A DNA stretch of 64,000 bases from Nocardia amamiensis (GCF_015477605.1 NZ_JADLQX010000008.1:1-64000); one strand, 5' to 3'; positions 52,065 to 61,387 are shown, counted from the stretch's first letter. Notes: a model not told the origin generated them from the letters alone. Numbers and translations are program-made.

Positions 52065-53558
52065 TTGAGCGCCCTGGACATCGCCCGATGGCAGTTCGGC
52101 ATCACGACGGTCTATCACTTTCTCCTGGTGCCGCTGACCATCGGTCTCGCGCCGCTGGTCGCCGCCATGCAGACGGCGTGGGTGATCACCGGCAAGGAGC
52201 ACTGGCTGCGACTGACCAAGTTCTTCGGCAAGCTGTTCCTGATCAACTTCGCGCTCGGTGTCGCGACCGGCATCGTGCAGGAGTTCCAGTTCGGCATGAA
52301 CTGGAGCGAGTACTCCCGCTTCGTCGGTGACGTCTTCGGCGCCCCGCTGGCCCTGGAGGGTCTGGTCGCCTTCTTCATGGAGTCGACGTTCCTCGGGCTG
52401 TGGATATTCGGCTGGACCCGATTGCCGAAACTGCTGCACCTCGGCGCCATCTGGATGGTAGCCATCGGCGTTAACGCCTCGGCGTACTTCATCGTCGCGG
52501 CCAACTCGTTCATGCAGCATCCGGTCGGCGCCAAGTACAACCCGGAGACCGGGCGTGCCGAGCTGGAGAGCATCGTCGCGGTGCTCACCAACAACACGAC
52601 GCTGGCCGCCTTTCCGCACGTGGTCGCCGGATCGTTCCTCACCGCCGGGACATTCGTGGCGGGCATCGCGGGCTGGTGGATGGTCCGTAACGCCCGAACC
52701 CGCGACGAAGTGAAGATCGCCGAGGCGCGCACCATGTGGCGACCCGCCGCGCGGGCGGGCATCGGCGTGCTGATCGTGTCGCTGGCCGCGCTGGTCTACA
52801 CCGGTGACGTCCAAGGCAAGCTGATGTTCGAGCAGCAGCCGATGAAGATGGCGTCGGCGGAATCGCTGTGCCACACCGCGACCGACCCCCACTTCTCCGT
52901 ACTCACCGTCGGCACGCACAACAACTGCGACAGCGTCACGCACGTGCTCGAGGTGCCGTATGTGCTGCCCTGGCTGGCCGAGGGCTCGTTCACCGGGGTG
53001 ACCCTGGACGGCGTCGTCGACTTGCAGAAGGCCTACAACGAACACTTCGGTATCGGCGATTACCGGCCGAACCTGTTCGTCACCTACTGGTCGTTCCGCG
53101 CGATGATCGGCCTGGCGGCGGGCTCGGCGCTGCTCGCCCTGGCCGGGCTGTGGCTCACCCGCCGCGGCCGGGTACCGGACCAGCAGTGGTTCTCCTGGCT
53201 GAGCCTGCTCGCCATACCGACGCCGTTCCTGGCCAACAGCGCCGGATGGGTGTTCACCGAGATGGGTCGCCAGCCGTGGGTGGTCGTGCCGAATCCGACC
53301 GGGGATCCGAACCTGCGCCTCACCGTGCAGCAGGGCGTCTCGAACCATTCCCCGGGCGTCGTGCTGTTCTCGCTGATCACATTCACGCTGCTGTACGGCG
53401 CACTCGCGGTGGTGTGGTTCTACCTGATGCGCAGGTATGTGATCCATGGGCCGGATCCCGTCGCGCCGGCCCGGGAAGAGTCGCGCGACACCGACGAGAC
53501 CTCCGGCGGCCGCCGCGCCGAAGAACCTGCTATCGAACAACTTTCGTTCGCCTACTAG
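52065..53558 (+). CDS. cydA: Cytochrome bd oxidase subunit I
   Basis: The 497-residue membrane subunit binds hemes b558, b595 and d and oxidises quinol to reduce O2 to water without proton pumping. His18 (TTVYHFLL) is the expected heme ligand, and GRQPW lies in TEMGRQPWVV. The start is the rare TTG at 52065: AGGAGG lies five bases upstream, and the sequence from it (SALDIARWQFG) begins like other CydA proteins. The quinol loop is of the short type. It is the first gene of cydABDC. Confidence 0.96.
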   Translation: MSALDIARWQFGITTVYHFLLVPLTIGLAPLVAAMQTAWVITGKEHWLRLTKFFGKLFLINFALGVATGIVQEFQFGMNWSEYSRFVGDVFGAPLALEGLVAFFMESTFLGLWIFGWTRLPKLLHLGAIWMVAIGVNASAYFIVAANSFMQHPVGAKYNPETGRAELESIVAVLTNNTTLAAFPHVVAGSFLTAGTFVAGIAGWWMVRNARTRDEVKIAEARTMWRPAARAGIGVLIVSLAALVYTGDVQGKLMFEQQPMKMASAESLCHTATDPHFSVLTVGTHNNCDSVTHVLEVPYVLPWLAEGSFTGVTLDGVVDLQKAYNEHFGIGDYRPNLFVTYWSFRAMIGLAAGSALLALAGLWLTRRGRVPDQQWFSWLSLLAIPTPFLANSAGWVFTEMGRQPWVVVPNPTGDPNLRLTVQQGVSNHSPGVVLFSLITFTLLYGALAVVWFYLMRRYVIHGPDPVAPAREESRDTDETSGGRRAEEPAIEQLSFAY

Positions 53559-53567
53559 GAGCCGGCG

Positions 53568-54599
53568 ATGAGTTTGCAAGAGTTCTGGTTCGTCCTGATC
53601 GGCGTGCTGTTCACGGGCTATTTCGTGCTGGAGGGCTTCGACTTCGGCGTCGGGATGCTCATGCCGGTCCTCGGCAAGGGATCCGATACGCGACGGCGCG
53701 TGGTGCTCAACACGATCGGGCCGGTGTGGGATGCCAACGAGGTCTGGCTGATCACCGCGGGCGCGGCGATGTTCGCGGCGTTCCCAGAGTGGTACGCCAG
53801 CCTGTTCTCCGGCTTCTACCTCGCGCTGCTGCTGGTGCTCGTCGCGTTGATCCTGCGCATCTGCGCCATCGAGTACCGCGGCAAGATCGATGACCCACGC
53901 TGGCGTGCCCGCTGCGACATCGGCATCGGCATCGGTTCCTGGATTCCGGCGGTCGCCTGGGGCTGGGTGTTCGCGAACGTGGTGCACGGGGTTCCGCTGG
54001 ACGAGAAGAAGCAGTTCGCCGGCTCGGTAACCGACCTGTTCGGGCCGTACGCCCTGCTCGGCGGATTGGCCACCGGACTGCTGTTCGCGTTGCACGGCGC
54101 GATGTTCCTGGTGCTGAAGACCGGCGGTGAGGTGCGCGACGACGCGCGGCGCGCCGCTCGGCTGCTGCTGCTCCCGGCCGTGGTCGTCGTCGGTGGATTC
54201 GGGCTGTGGACCCAAGTGTCCTACGGGACCGGCTGGACTTGGATTCCGTTGGCACTGGCGGTGCTCGGACTGCTCATCGCGGCGGCGGCTGATTTCGCCC
54301 AGCGCGACGGGTGGGCGTTCACCGGCACCACGGTGACCGTGGCGGCGGCGACCGCGTTGCTGTTCGGGTCGCTGTTCCCGAACGTGCTGCCCTCGACGAT
54401 CGACGCGGCCTTCGACCTGACCATCCACAACGCGTCCTCGACGCCCTACACCTTGAAGGTGATGAGCTGGGCGGCGGCGCTCCTGGCGCCGGTCGTGGTG
54501 GTGTATCAGGGCTGGACGTACTGGGTGTTCCGCAAGCGGATCACCGTCGATCAGATTCCGGCTCCGGTGGGCCTGCCCTTGGGATCCGTGCAGGATTGA
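53568..54599 (+). CDS. cydB: Cytochrome bd oxidase subunit II
   Basis: The 343-residue membrane subunit begins with LQEFWFVLIGVLFTGYFVLEG and has the conserved GFDFGVGML and IGPVWDANEVWLITAG segments. About nine membrane helices are visible. It pairs with CydA in the cytoplasmic membrane. It begins nine bases after cydA and is followed by cydD after four bases. Confidence 0.96.
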   Translation: MSLQEFWFVLIGVLFTGYFVLEGFDFGVGMLMPVLGKGSDTRRRVVLNTIGPVWDANEVWLITAGAAMFAAFPEWYASLFSGFYLALLLVLVALILRICAIEYRGKIDDPRWRARCDIGIGIGSWIPAVAWGWVFANVVHGVPLDEKKQFAGSVTDLFGPYALLGGLATGLLFALHGAMFLVLKTGGEVRDDARRAARLLLLPAVVVVGGFGLWTQVSYGTGWTWIPLALAVLGLLIAAAADFAQRDGWAFTGTTVTVAAATALLFGSLFPNVLPSTIDAAFDLTIHNASSTPYTLKVMSWAAALLAPVVVVYQGWTYWVFRKRITVDQIPAPVGLPLGSVQD

Positions 54600-54603
54600 T
54601 GTC

Positions 54604-56421
54604 ATGGCTCGTCCGCCGATCGATCCACGCCTGTGGCGGTACGCCCGCTCGGCGCGTAGCTACCTGGCGCTGAGCGTCGCGCTGTCGCTGTTGATCACCG
54701 GTGCGATCGTGGTGGCGGCGGTGCTGGTCGGACGGGTGCTGGCCGGGGTCGTCACCGACCCGGGCCGCCGCACTCTCGGCGCGTGGACGATCGAACTGAC
54801 CGTCCTCGCGCTCGCGATCGCCGTCCGAGTGCTGGCCACCTGGTTCCAGTCCCGGCTGGCCCATCGGGCTGGCGCGAGCGTGGTCGCGGAGCTGGAAACG
54901 GCGGTGCTCGCGGCGGGTGCGCGGCTGTCCCCACGCGAACTGGAGGCGCGCCGAACCGAGTTGGCAGTGGTCGTCGGCGCGGGGTTGTCCGGGCTGCGCG
55001 GCTATCTGGTGGGTTACGTGCCCGCGCTGCTGTTGGCGGCGCTGGTCCCGCCGATCGTGCTCGCGGTGATCGCGACGCACGATCTGACCTCCGGTGTGAT
55101 CGTGATGATCACCTTGCCGCTGATCCCGGTCTTCATGATCCTCATCGGGCTGCTGACCCAAGGGCGTGCCGAAGCCACGCTCGCGGCCACCACCCGGCTG
55201 TCGGACCAGTTGCTCGACCTGTTCGCGGGCATGCCGACCTTACGGGCGCTCGGCCGGGAGACCGGCGAGGCCGAAGCCGCCCCCGAGCCTGCACACGCTG
55301 GACCTGCCGGCTCGGGCCCGCTGGGTGGAGCTGCCGGACGCGTGCACACCATGCAGCACCGCGTGCGAGATCTCGGTGACGCGTTGCGGCTGCGCACCAT
55401 GCGCGCCCTGCGTATCGCGTTTCTGTCCGCGATGGTGCTGGAGTTGCTCGCGACGCTGAGCGTTGCGCTGATCGCGGTCTCCATCGGGCTGCGCCTGGTG
55501 TTCGGCGAGATGAGCCTGTATGCGGGGCTGGTCGCCTTGATCCTGGCGCCCGAGGTCTACCTGCCGCTGCGGATGGTCGGTGAGCGTTTCCACGCCGCCC
55601 AGGACGGCATGGCGGCCGCGGACAAGGCATTCGCGATTCTCGAATCGGCGCCTGCCCGCGGTGCTGACGCGTCCATCCGGAAAGCGGCGCCATCCGCCTC
55701 GGCGCCCCACGGCACCGGCCCCGCAGGCGGCGGCCTGATCGAGGTCGGTGACCTCTCGGTGCGCGCGCGGGACGGATTCGCGCCCGCGGGCTTGGCGGCG
55801 ACCTTTTCGCCCGGCTCCCTCACCGTGCTCGCCGGTCCGAATGGAAGCGGTAAATCGACCGCGTTCCAAGCGATGCTGGGCTTGATCACGCCAGACCGGG
55901 GTGCGGTGACCGTCGACGGGGTGGACCTGCGTGACCTGGATGCCCGGCGATGGTGGGCGCGCGTGGCGTGGCTGCCGCAGCGGCCGGTGCTCGTTCCCGG
56001 CACGCTGCGGGACAACCTCGAACTGCTCGGCGCCCGAACAGACGACCGTTCCGCGCGCGGACCGGCCCGGGTGGTCGACGACCTGGAGGCGGCGTGCGTC
56101 GCCACCGGTTTCGACGCCGTGCTCGCCGAGCTGCCGGACGGATGGAACACCATGGTCGGACCCGGAGGTGTCGGATTGTCCCTGGGCCAGCGCCAACGCC
56201 TCGCATTGACCAGGGTGCTTGCCGCCGACCGCCCGATCCTGCTGCTGGACGAGCCCACCGCGCATCTGGACGTCACCGCGGAGGCTGCGGTACTGGCCGC
56301 GCTCCAGGCCCGAGCTCGCGCGGGCGCCACGGTGGTCGTCATCGGGCACCGTCCGACCGTGCTGGCCGCAGCCGACAGTGTCGTCCAGGTTCGCGCCGAG
56401 CAAGCCGAGGTTGTCCGATGA
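54604..56421 (+). CDS. cydD: Thiol ABC exporter subunit CydD
   Basis: The 605-residue half-transporter has a six-helix membrane domain (about 20-330) and an ATPase with Walker A AGPNGSGKST, signature GLSLGQRQRLALTR and Walker B ILLLDEPTAHLD. CydDC exports cysteine and glutathione-type thiols needed to assemble cytochrome bd. A variable insertion (residues about 222-248, Pro/Ala/Gly-rich) interrupts the membrane domain. The signature is LSLGQ in place of LSGGQ, which is common in CydD. Confidence 0.93.
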   Translation: MARPPIDPRLWRYARSARSYLALSVALSLLITGAIVVAAVLVGRVLAGVVTDPGRRTLGAWTIELTVLALAIAVRVLATWFQSRLAHRAGASVVAELETAVLAAGARLSPRELEARRTELAVVVGAGLSGLRGYLVGYVPALLLAALVPPIVLAVIATHDLTSGVIVMITLPLIPVFMILIGLLTQGRAEATLAATTRLSDQLLDLFAGMPTLRALGRETGEAEAAPEPAHAGPAGSGPLGGAAGRVHTMQHRVRDLGDALRLRTMRALRIAFLSAMVLELLATLSVALIAVSIGLRLVFGEMSLYAGLVALILAPEVYLPLRMVGERFHAAQDGMAAADKAFAILESAPARGADASIRKAAPSASAPHGTGPAGGGLIEVGDLSVRARDGFAPAGLAATFSPGSLTVLAGPNGSGKSTAFQAMLGLITPDRGAVTVDGVDLRDLDARRWWARVAWLPQRPVLVPGTLRDNLELLGARTDDRSARGPARVVDDLEAACVATGFDAVLAELPDGWNTMVGPGGVGLSLGQRQRLALTRVLAADRPILLLDEPTAHLDVTAEAAVLAALQARARAGATVVVIGHRPTVLAAADSVVQVRAEQAEVVR

Positions 56422-58364
56422 CCGCGCGGAACCGCACGGATACCACGCTGCCGGAGGATCTGCGCCGGATGTGGGCGCTGCTCGAGTTGTCCCGCTGGCG
56501 GGTGGCGGTGGCGATCGCCTGGGGTGTGCTCGCGTTGGGTAGCGGGCTCGGTCTGGCGGCGCTGGCCGCGTGGTTGATCGCTCGCGCCTGGCAGATGCCG
56601 CCGGTGCTCGACCTCAGCATCGCCGTGGTCGCGGTTCGCGCCCTCGGGATTTCGCGTGGCTTGTGCCGGTATATGGAACGCCTGGCCACGCATGATGTCG
56701 CCCTGCGCGCAATGACGACGGCGCGCACGACGGTCTATCGAACGCTCGCCCGCTCGGACTTCTGGCTGCGTCGCCCGGAGCCGTCCGGCAGCGGTGCCGA
56801 AGAGTTCGGCTCGGGCCGTGCCACTCCGCCACGCCGCGGTGATCTCCTCGTCCGAATCGGGAGCGACATCGATGATCTCGGGGCGGTCGTGGTGCGGGTA
56901 TTCGTGCCCGTCGCGGTCGCCGTCGTGCTCTCCCTGGCCGCCGTCGGCCTGCTTGCCACGATCTCGGTGGGTGCCGCCGCGATCCTGGCGGGTGCGCTCG
57001 CGCTGTCCGGTGTCGTCGCTCCGTGGCTGTCGGCCGCGGCGGCGCGGGAGGCCGAGCGTGCCGTGCGCGCCGATCGCGCCGAGTTCACCGCGCGGGCCCT
57101 CACGGTCCTCGACCACGCGGCAGAGCTGCGTGTCGCGGGGCGGCTCGATGCCGCGCTCGACAAGGCGGCGGGCTCCGCACGCCGGGCCGTCGACGCGGAA
57201 GACACCGCAGCCTCGCGCAGCGCCTGGTCGGCGGCTGCCACGCCACTGTCGATCGGCGCCAGCGTCCTCGGCGCTCTGCTGATCGGCATCCCCCTCTACG
57301 GGCCGGACGGCGGAACCACGGGCGCGATGACGCCTATGGCGCTCACCGTGCTGGTCCTGCTGCCCCTGTCGGCTTTCGAGGCGGTCGGCTCGCTACCCGC
57401 CGCCGCGCAGGCACTCACGACCGCCCGCGCGGCCCTGCATCGCATAGCGGCCGCGGCCGGAGGAAGTCCGTCCGCGGCCCCGCGCCCGGCCGATCCAGGG
57501 CAGAGGCAGCCGAAAGTTCCCGGGACCGGCAATGGCGCGCCGGTGGTCGCGGAGCCCCTCTCGGACACTTCGCCGACCGATGAGGCGGCATACGTTGCGA
57601 CTTCGGCGATGACCGGCTCGCTCGACGATGCCGATACCACGGGTGTCCACGGTCCGCGCGACGCCGAGCACGGTGCGGTGGATGGGTCGAAGCCGGTGGT
57701 CGGTTCGTTTGCGACAGGCGCCCGAGTGCCGGAGCTGCCGGAGGGGCGACGGATCGCGGTGGTCGGGCCGAGCGGCGCCGGGAAGACGACGCTGCTGATG
57801 GCATGGGCGGGGCTGCTCGGCACGCCGCGCCCCGGCGTCACCTTCTTCGCCGAGGACGCGCACCTGTTCGGCACCTCGGTGCTGGAGAATCTGCGGGTCG
57901 CGCGCGGCGATCTCACCGAGGCGGAAACCGAGAAAGCCTTGCGGACGGTCGGTCTCGGAGCCTGGCTGGACGGGCTGCCGGAGGGAGTGCGCACCGATCT
58001 GGTCGGGGGAGCGGCGGCCGTGTCGGGCGGTCAGCGCCGCCGCATTCTGCTCGCGCGGGCCCTCGTGTCCTCCGCTCGCGTGTTGCTGCTCGACGAACCG
58101 ACCGAGCATCTGGAGGCCGAGGCCGGGGCGCGGCTGCTGCGCGCCCTGCTGGACGTCGACAGCGGCCTCGTGGAACCGGATCGCGTCGTGGTCGTCGTCA
58201 CGCATCAACTGCCGCGAGATCATCGGGCCGACACGGTGCTGCATATCGATGCGTCAGGCCAGGTGACCACCGATTCCGCGGCCAAAGGCAGACAGCGCGA
58301 CGCCCCCGGACGGCAGCGGCTGGACGCTTCCGCCCACCGAGAAATTCCGTTGCCGACCTACTGA
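56418..58364 (+). CDS. cydC: Thiol ABC exporter subunit CydC
   Basis: The 648-residue partner of CydD starts in an ATGA overlap with it. The membrane domain comprises about residues 15-345 and the ATPase about 435-620, with GPSGAGKTT, VSGGQRRRILLAR and VLLLDEPTEHLE. Between them is a long low-complexity linker (about 350-435, rich in Ala, Gly, Pro, Ser and acidic residues). In the Q-loop the usual Gln appears replaced (FFAEDAHLF). A basic, polar tail of about 35 residues ends the protein. Confidence 0.92.
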   Translation: MTARNRTDTTLPEDLRRMWALLELSRWRVAVAIAWGVLALGSGLGLAALAAWLIARAWQMPPVLDLSIAVVAVRALGISRGLCRYMERLATHDVALRAMTTARTTVYRTLARSDFWLRRPEPSGSGAEEFGSGRATPPRRGDLLVRIGSDIDDLGAVVVRVFVPVAVAVVLSLAAVGLLATISVGAAAILAGALALSGVVAPWLSAAAAREAERAVRADRAEFTARALTVLDHAAELRVAGRLDAALDKAAGSARRAVDAEDTAASRSAWSAAATPLSIGASVLGALLIGIPLYGPDGGTTGAMTPMALTVLVLLPLSAFEAVGSLPAAAQALTTARAALHRIAAAAGGSPSAAPRPADPGQRQPKVPGTGNGAPVVAEPLSDTSPTDEAAYVATSAMTGSLDDADTTGVHGPRDAEHGAVDGSKPVVGSFATGARVPELPEGRRIAVVGPSGAGKTTLLMAWAGLLGTPRPGVTFFAEDAHLFGTSVLENLRVARGDLTEAETEKALRTVGLGAWLDGLPEGVRTDLVGGAAAVSGGQRRRILLARALVSSARVLLLDEPTEHLEAEAGARLLRALLDVDSGLVEPDRVVVVVTHQLPRDHRADTVLHIDASGQVTTDSAAKGRQRDAPGRQRLDASAHREIPLPTY

Positions 58365-58390
58365 TGCCTCGCTAGATTCGTTCGTACACG

Positions 58391-58590
58391 AGGAAGGAGG
58401 TGGTTCGAAGAATGGATATTTCTAGGACACGTGAGGTGGCTGTCCGCTAGCGCCACCGCTGCAGGTGGATTTCGCCCGCGCGAGCGCTGAGCGAATTCCA
58501 GGCAGTCACCCGGCCCCCGAGCCCCGGTCTGTCCGACCGGACCCGTGCGCATAACCCCGCACCGGTACGGCTCGGGGGCTGTTCTGTTCT
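58391..58590 (+). ncRNA. Possible leader/attenuator-like RNA after cydC
   Basis: AAGGAGG (58394-58400) precedes a 12-codon frame, then a folded region. An 11-bp outer helix (GCCCCCGAGCC 58513-58523 with GGCTCGGGGGC 58569-58579) encloses two stems: CCGGTC/GACCGG (58524-58540) and GTGCG/CGCAC (58545-58562). The outer helix is followed by TGTTCTGTTCT. This looks like a leader peptide plus terminator, or a three-helix terminator for the cyd operon. No same-strand gene follows, so its purpose is unclear. Confidence 0.45.
58412..58450 (+). CDS. Candidate 12-residue leader peptide
   Basis: The frame ATG to TAG encodes MDISRTREVAVR, with a strong ribosome site (AAGGAGG) 11 bases upstream. It lies 47 bases after cydC and before the folded RNA at 58513-58579. 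The peptide is too short for function by itself; a regulatory uORF is suggested by layout only. Confidence 0.35.
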   Translation: MDISRTREVAVR

Positions 58591-58747
58591 ATCTCGCCTG
58601 TCGGAGTACTCAGCTAGGTGCCGCTCCGGTGGTGACAGGTTGTGCGTTGGATGCGGCGCGAGTTACCCGTGTACTTGCGAATCACTTGGCGCGTAGGCGA
58701 ACAGCCGACGGCAGCACTTCTGCTTCGTTAGCTCAGCGGTACTTATC

Positions 58748-59455
58748 TCAGCCGATGTAGCGCTGCAAGCGGGCCGAGAGGCGGGGTTCGAGGGGGCCGT
58801 CGGCGACGACGCGTTCTTCGACGTAGGCCAAGTCTCCGCCTTCGACGATGCCGTAGAGGCGCTTGGCGCCGCCGACGACGACGCCCGACTGGCTGCGGAC
58901 CACCACGTCGGTGGCCAGCTCCCAGGATGACTGGGTCAGCGCCTGTCCGTAGAACAGTTCGACGATGCCGCTGCTGTGCGTGAGCAACAGCTCGATGACT
59001 TCGTCGTTGCCGTCGATGCCGACCCGCCAGAAGCCGCTCTCGCGCAGATCGGGACCGCCGTAATTGCCGTCGGCATCGATGACCCAGGACTTGGATTCCC
59101 AGGAGAGGAAGTCGCCGCCGTCATGCGAGACGACGATCTGCTGGCCGAACCGGTAGTCGCCGCGCTCGGGATCGTTGCCCTCGCCCTCGCCGCGCCAGAC
59201 GCCGACCAGCGGCAGCAGTGCGAGCATCGAGGCGCTGAGATCCGGACCGAGCCGCAGATTGGCGGTGTCCTCGGGCAGCGGCAGATCCGGTAGGACCGGG
59301 ATATTGCGGACACCGGTCGATTTCGCCCGTTCGGCAGCGTCGGCCACGGCCTGGTCGCCGCTGCGGCGAGCAGCGGTGTCGGCCGGAGCGCTGCCGTTCA
59401 GTTGTTCACTCGCTCGCTCGGCCGGATCGGAACCTTCGCTCGCGAGTTCGCTCAT
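58748..59455 (-). CDS. Nitrobindin-like heme-binding beta-barrel protein
   Basis: This 235-residue protein has the fatty-acid-binding-protein-like barrel of bacterial nitrobindin (Rv0813c type). The GxWxGxG motif is in [10 protein letters not shown], and the C-terminal half ends [10 protein letters not shown]. Family members bind heme and isomerise peroxynitrite to nitrate. The first 60 residues are an Ala/Ser/Glu-rich extension, probably disordered. The start ATG overlaps the stop of the 31-residue membrane gene upstream (ATGA). Confidence 0.88.
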   Translation of the reverse strand: MSELASEGSDPAERASEQLNGSAPADTAARRSGDQAVADAAERAKSTGVRNIPVLPDLPLPEDTANLRLGPDLSASMLALLPLVGVWRGEGEGNDPERGDYRFGQQIVVSHDGGDFLSWESKSWVIDADGNYGGPDLRESGFWRVGIDGNDEVIELLLTHSSGIVELFYGQALTQSSWELATDVVVRSQSGVVVGGAKRLYGIVEGGDLAYVEERVVADGPLEPRLSARLQRYIG

Positions 59456-59547
59456 GATTCGGTGAACAGCCGGTAGAAGACGTAGAGGCCGAACCAGCCG
59501 ATCAGCACGGCCACAGCCACCAGCAGAATCTCGAAGAAGAGGACCAC
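59452..59547 (-). CDS. 31-residue single-helix membrane protein
   Basis: The tiny frame starts GTG 59547 and encodes a single hydrophobic helix: [19 protein letters not shown], then VFYRLFTES. Its stop overlaps the nitrobindin start by four bases, so the two are translationally coupled. No family is recognised. It may anchor or regulate its partner, or act as a translated leader. Confidence 0.6.
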   Translation of the reverse strand: MVLFFEILLVAVAVLIGWFGLYVFYRLFTES

Positions 59548-59584
59548 GTTTTGGAGTCTAACGACACCCGCGCCGCCGCACGCA

Positions 59585-59627
59585 AACGGCCCCGGTGCTT
59601 CCCTGGAAGGAAAGCGCCGGGGCCGTT
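59585..59627 (-). terminator. Hairpin after sseC
   Basis: AACGGCCCCGG (59585-59595) pairs with CCGGGGCCGTT (59617-59627), an 11-bp stem with further partial pairing inside. It lies 16 bases past the sseC stop and separates the sulfur operon from the nitrobindin pair. Confidence 0.75.
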
Positions 59628-59642
59628 CGGCGAGTGCGGTTC

Positions 59643-59948
59643 CTACTTCGCGACCGCGACGTCGACAGCGTGGATGCCCGCGCCTTCGGGGCGCACTTCG
59701 GCGGAGCCGTTGCCCGCCGAGGACAGCGCGCGAACGGTCCACGCGCCGGGAGCCGCGAAGAACCGGAAGTCACCGGTGCCGGACGCGACGACCTCAGCGG
59801 TGAAATCACCATTGCCGTCGAGCAGGCGCACGAACGCGCCGCCCACCGGCTGGCCGTCGGTGCTCAGGACGCGGCCGGTGATGACCGTCTCTTTCTCCAC
59901 ATCGACGCCGGCCGGAATGGCCTGACCCTGTGTCGGTGCTGCACACAT
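59643..59948 (-). CDS. sseC: DUF1416 sulfur-metabolism protein SseC
   Basis: The 101-residue DUF1416 protein has VITGRVLSTDGQPVGGAFVRL and FFAAPGAWTVRAL, forming a carboxypeptidase-regulatory-like beta-sandwich. The partner gene cysA2 lies five bases upstream, as in mycobacteria (Rv0814c/Rv0815c). Its precise role in thiosulfate or thiol metabolism is unknown. Its stop is followed by a hairpin. Confidence 0.9.
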   Translation of the reverse strand: MCAAPTQGQAIPAGVDVEKETVITGRVLSTDGQPVGGAFVRLLDGNGDFTAEVVASGTGDFRFFAAPGAWTVRALSSAGNGSAEVRPEGAGIHAVDVAVAK

Positions 59949-59953
59949 ATTGA

Positions 59954-60787
59954 TTACTCTCCCAACTCGATCGGTGCGCCGACGAGGGAGCCGTACTCGG
60001 TCCAGCTCCCGTCGTAGTTCTTGACATTCTGGTGGCCGAGCAGTTCCTGCAGAACGAACCAGGTGTGCGAGGAACGCTCACCGATCCGGCAGTACGCGAT
60101 GGTCTCCTTCTCGCCGTCCAGCCCGGCCTCTTTGTAGAGCTCGGCCAGTTCGGCGTCGGACTTGAAGGTGCCGTCCTCGTTCGCGGCCTTGCTCCACGGC
60201 ACGTTGATGGCGCCTGGGATGTGGCCGGGACGCTGGCTCTGCTCCTGCGGCAGGTGCGCGGGAGCGAGGATCTTGCCGGTGAACTCGTCAGGCGAACGCA
60301 CGTCGACGAGGTTCTTGGCGCCGATGGCCGCGATGACCTCGTCGCGGAACGCGCGGATCGACAGGTCCGGCGCGGCGGCCTTGTACTGGGTGGCGGGCCG
60401 GTTCACCGGCTCGGTCGACAGCGGGCGGCCGTCCAGCTCCCACTTCTTGCGGCCGCCGTCGAGCAGCTTGACGTTGTTGTGGCCGTACAGCTTGAAGTAC
60501 CAGTAGGCGTACGCGGCGAACCAGTTGTTGTTGCCGCCGTACAGGACGACCTCGTCGTCGTTCGAGATGCCGCGCGCCGAGAGCAGGTCGGAGAACTGCT
60601 CCTGGTTCACGAAGTCGCGACGAACCTGGTCCTGCAGGTCCTTCTTCCAGTCGAGCCGGACGGCACCCTCGATGTGACCACCGTCGTAGGCGGAGGTGTC
60701 CTCGTCGACCTCGACGAAGACGACGCCGGGGGCGTTGAGGTTCTCTTCGGCCCAGTCAACGGAGACCAGGACATCGGAGCGAGCCAT
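59954..60787 (-). CDS. cysA2: Thiosulfate sulfurtransferase (two-domain rhodanese)
   Basis: This 277-residue tandem rhodanese has its catalytic Cys in IAYCRIGERSSHTW of the C-terminal domain; the N-terminal domain (VSVDWAEENL, GHIEGAVRLDWKKDLQD) is inactive, as usual. It transfers sulfane sulfur from thiosulfate to cyanide or thiols and matches Rv0815c. It sits in a DUF4395-cysA2-sseC operon under a cysteine leader. Confidence 0.94.
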   Translation of the reverse strand: MARSDVLVSVDWAEENLNAPGVVFVEVDEDTSAYDGGHIEGAVRLDWKKDLQDQVRRDFVNQEQFSDLLSARGISNDDEVVLYGGNNNWFAAYAYWYFKLYGHNNVKLLDGGRKKWELDGRPLSTEPVNRPATQYKAAAPDLSIRAFRDEVIAAIGAKNLVDVRSPDEFTGKILAPAHLPQEQSQRPGHIPGAINVPWSKAANEDGTFKSDAELAELYKEAGLDGEKETIAYCRIGERSSHTWFVLQELLGHQNVKNYDGSWTEYGSLVGAPIELGE

Positions 60788-60817
60788 TGTTTTCCTTTCA
60801 GAGATGACGTGCAGGGT

Positions 60818-61387
60818 TCAGTTCGATGCCGGGGACCCGGCGGTGTTGGCGTGCGGGCCGGCGACGGTAGCTCGCGTGACCACGGAGGACTCGCGAACCC
60901 CGCCGACCGGACCGGTCCGGCGGAGGCGGGCGACCAGCGGATAGATCTGGCAGCCCAGGCAGATCCCGAACGCCGCGTTCAGGAACGCCGCGAACAGGGC
61001 GAAGCCGGCGAATACGGCGCCGACGACTGTGGAGCCGAGCACGAAGCCCAGCAGGCTGGCGGCCGCGAAGACGAGGCCGAGCAACTGTGCGAACCGCAGT
61101 GGAGCCACCGGCTCGGTCGCGCTGGGCGGTGCGAGCCGGGGCGCGACGAACGCGGCGTAGATCCGGCCGTACGGGTGGCGGCGCGGGCCATAGGCGGCGC
61201 CGATGGCGAAGGCGACCGCCTGCAGGGCGATCAGCACTGCCGCGGCGGCCACGGAGAACGCCGCGGCGATCAGGACCAGAACCAGGAACCCGGTGGTGAC
61301 CCACGCGGTGAAGCGCGGCCCACGGACGTCGACCTGGCCGGTGGGACTGGAAGCGGTTCCGGAATTATTGCGGATTTCGGGGGACAT
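60818..61387 (-). CDS. DUF4395 membrane protein
   Basis: The 189-residue protein has four membrane helices and a GICLGCQIY motif (CxxC) near the fourth. It fits DUF4395, found next to rhodanese genes in actinobacteria and thought to take part in sulfur handling. The start is ATG 61387 with AGGAG eight bases upstream. It follows a polycysteine uORF by about 120 bases. Confidence 0.85.
   Translation of the reverse strand: MSPEIRNNSGTASSPTGQVDVRGPRFTAWVTTGFLVLVLIAAAFSVAAAAVLIALQAVAFAIGAAYGPRRHPYGRIYAAFVAPRLAPPSATEPVAPLRFAQLLGLVFAAASLLGFVLGSTVVGAVFAGFALFAAFLNAAFGICLGCQIYPLVARLRRTGPVGGVRESSVVTRATVAGPHANTAGSPASN

Noticed and set aside
52032..54605. An 857-codon minus-strand frame opposite cydAB
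   Set aside because: Shadow frame over two clearly recognised genes.
58729..58741. TTAGCTCAGCGGT, resembling a tRNA D-arm
   Set aside because: No acceptor, anticodon or T-arm follows, and the nitrobindin gene ends at 58748.
58545..58760. 71-codon plus-strand frame after cydC
   Set aside because: It begins inside the folded RNA region, has no ribosome site and overlaps the nitrobindin end.
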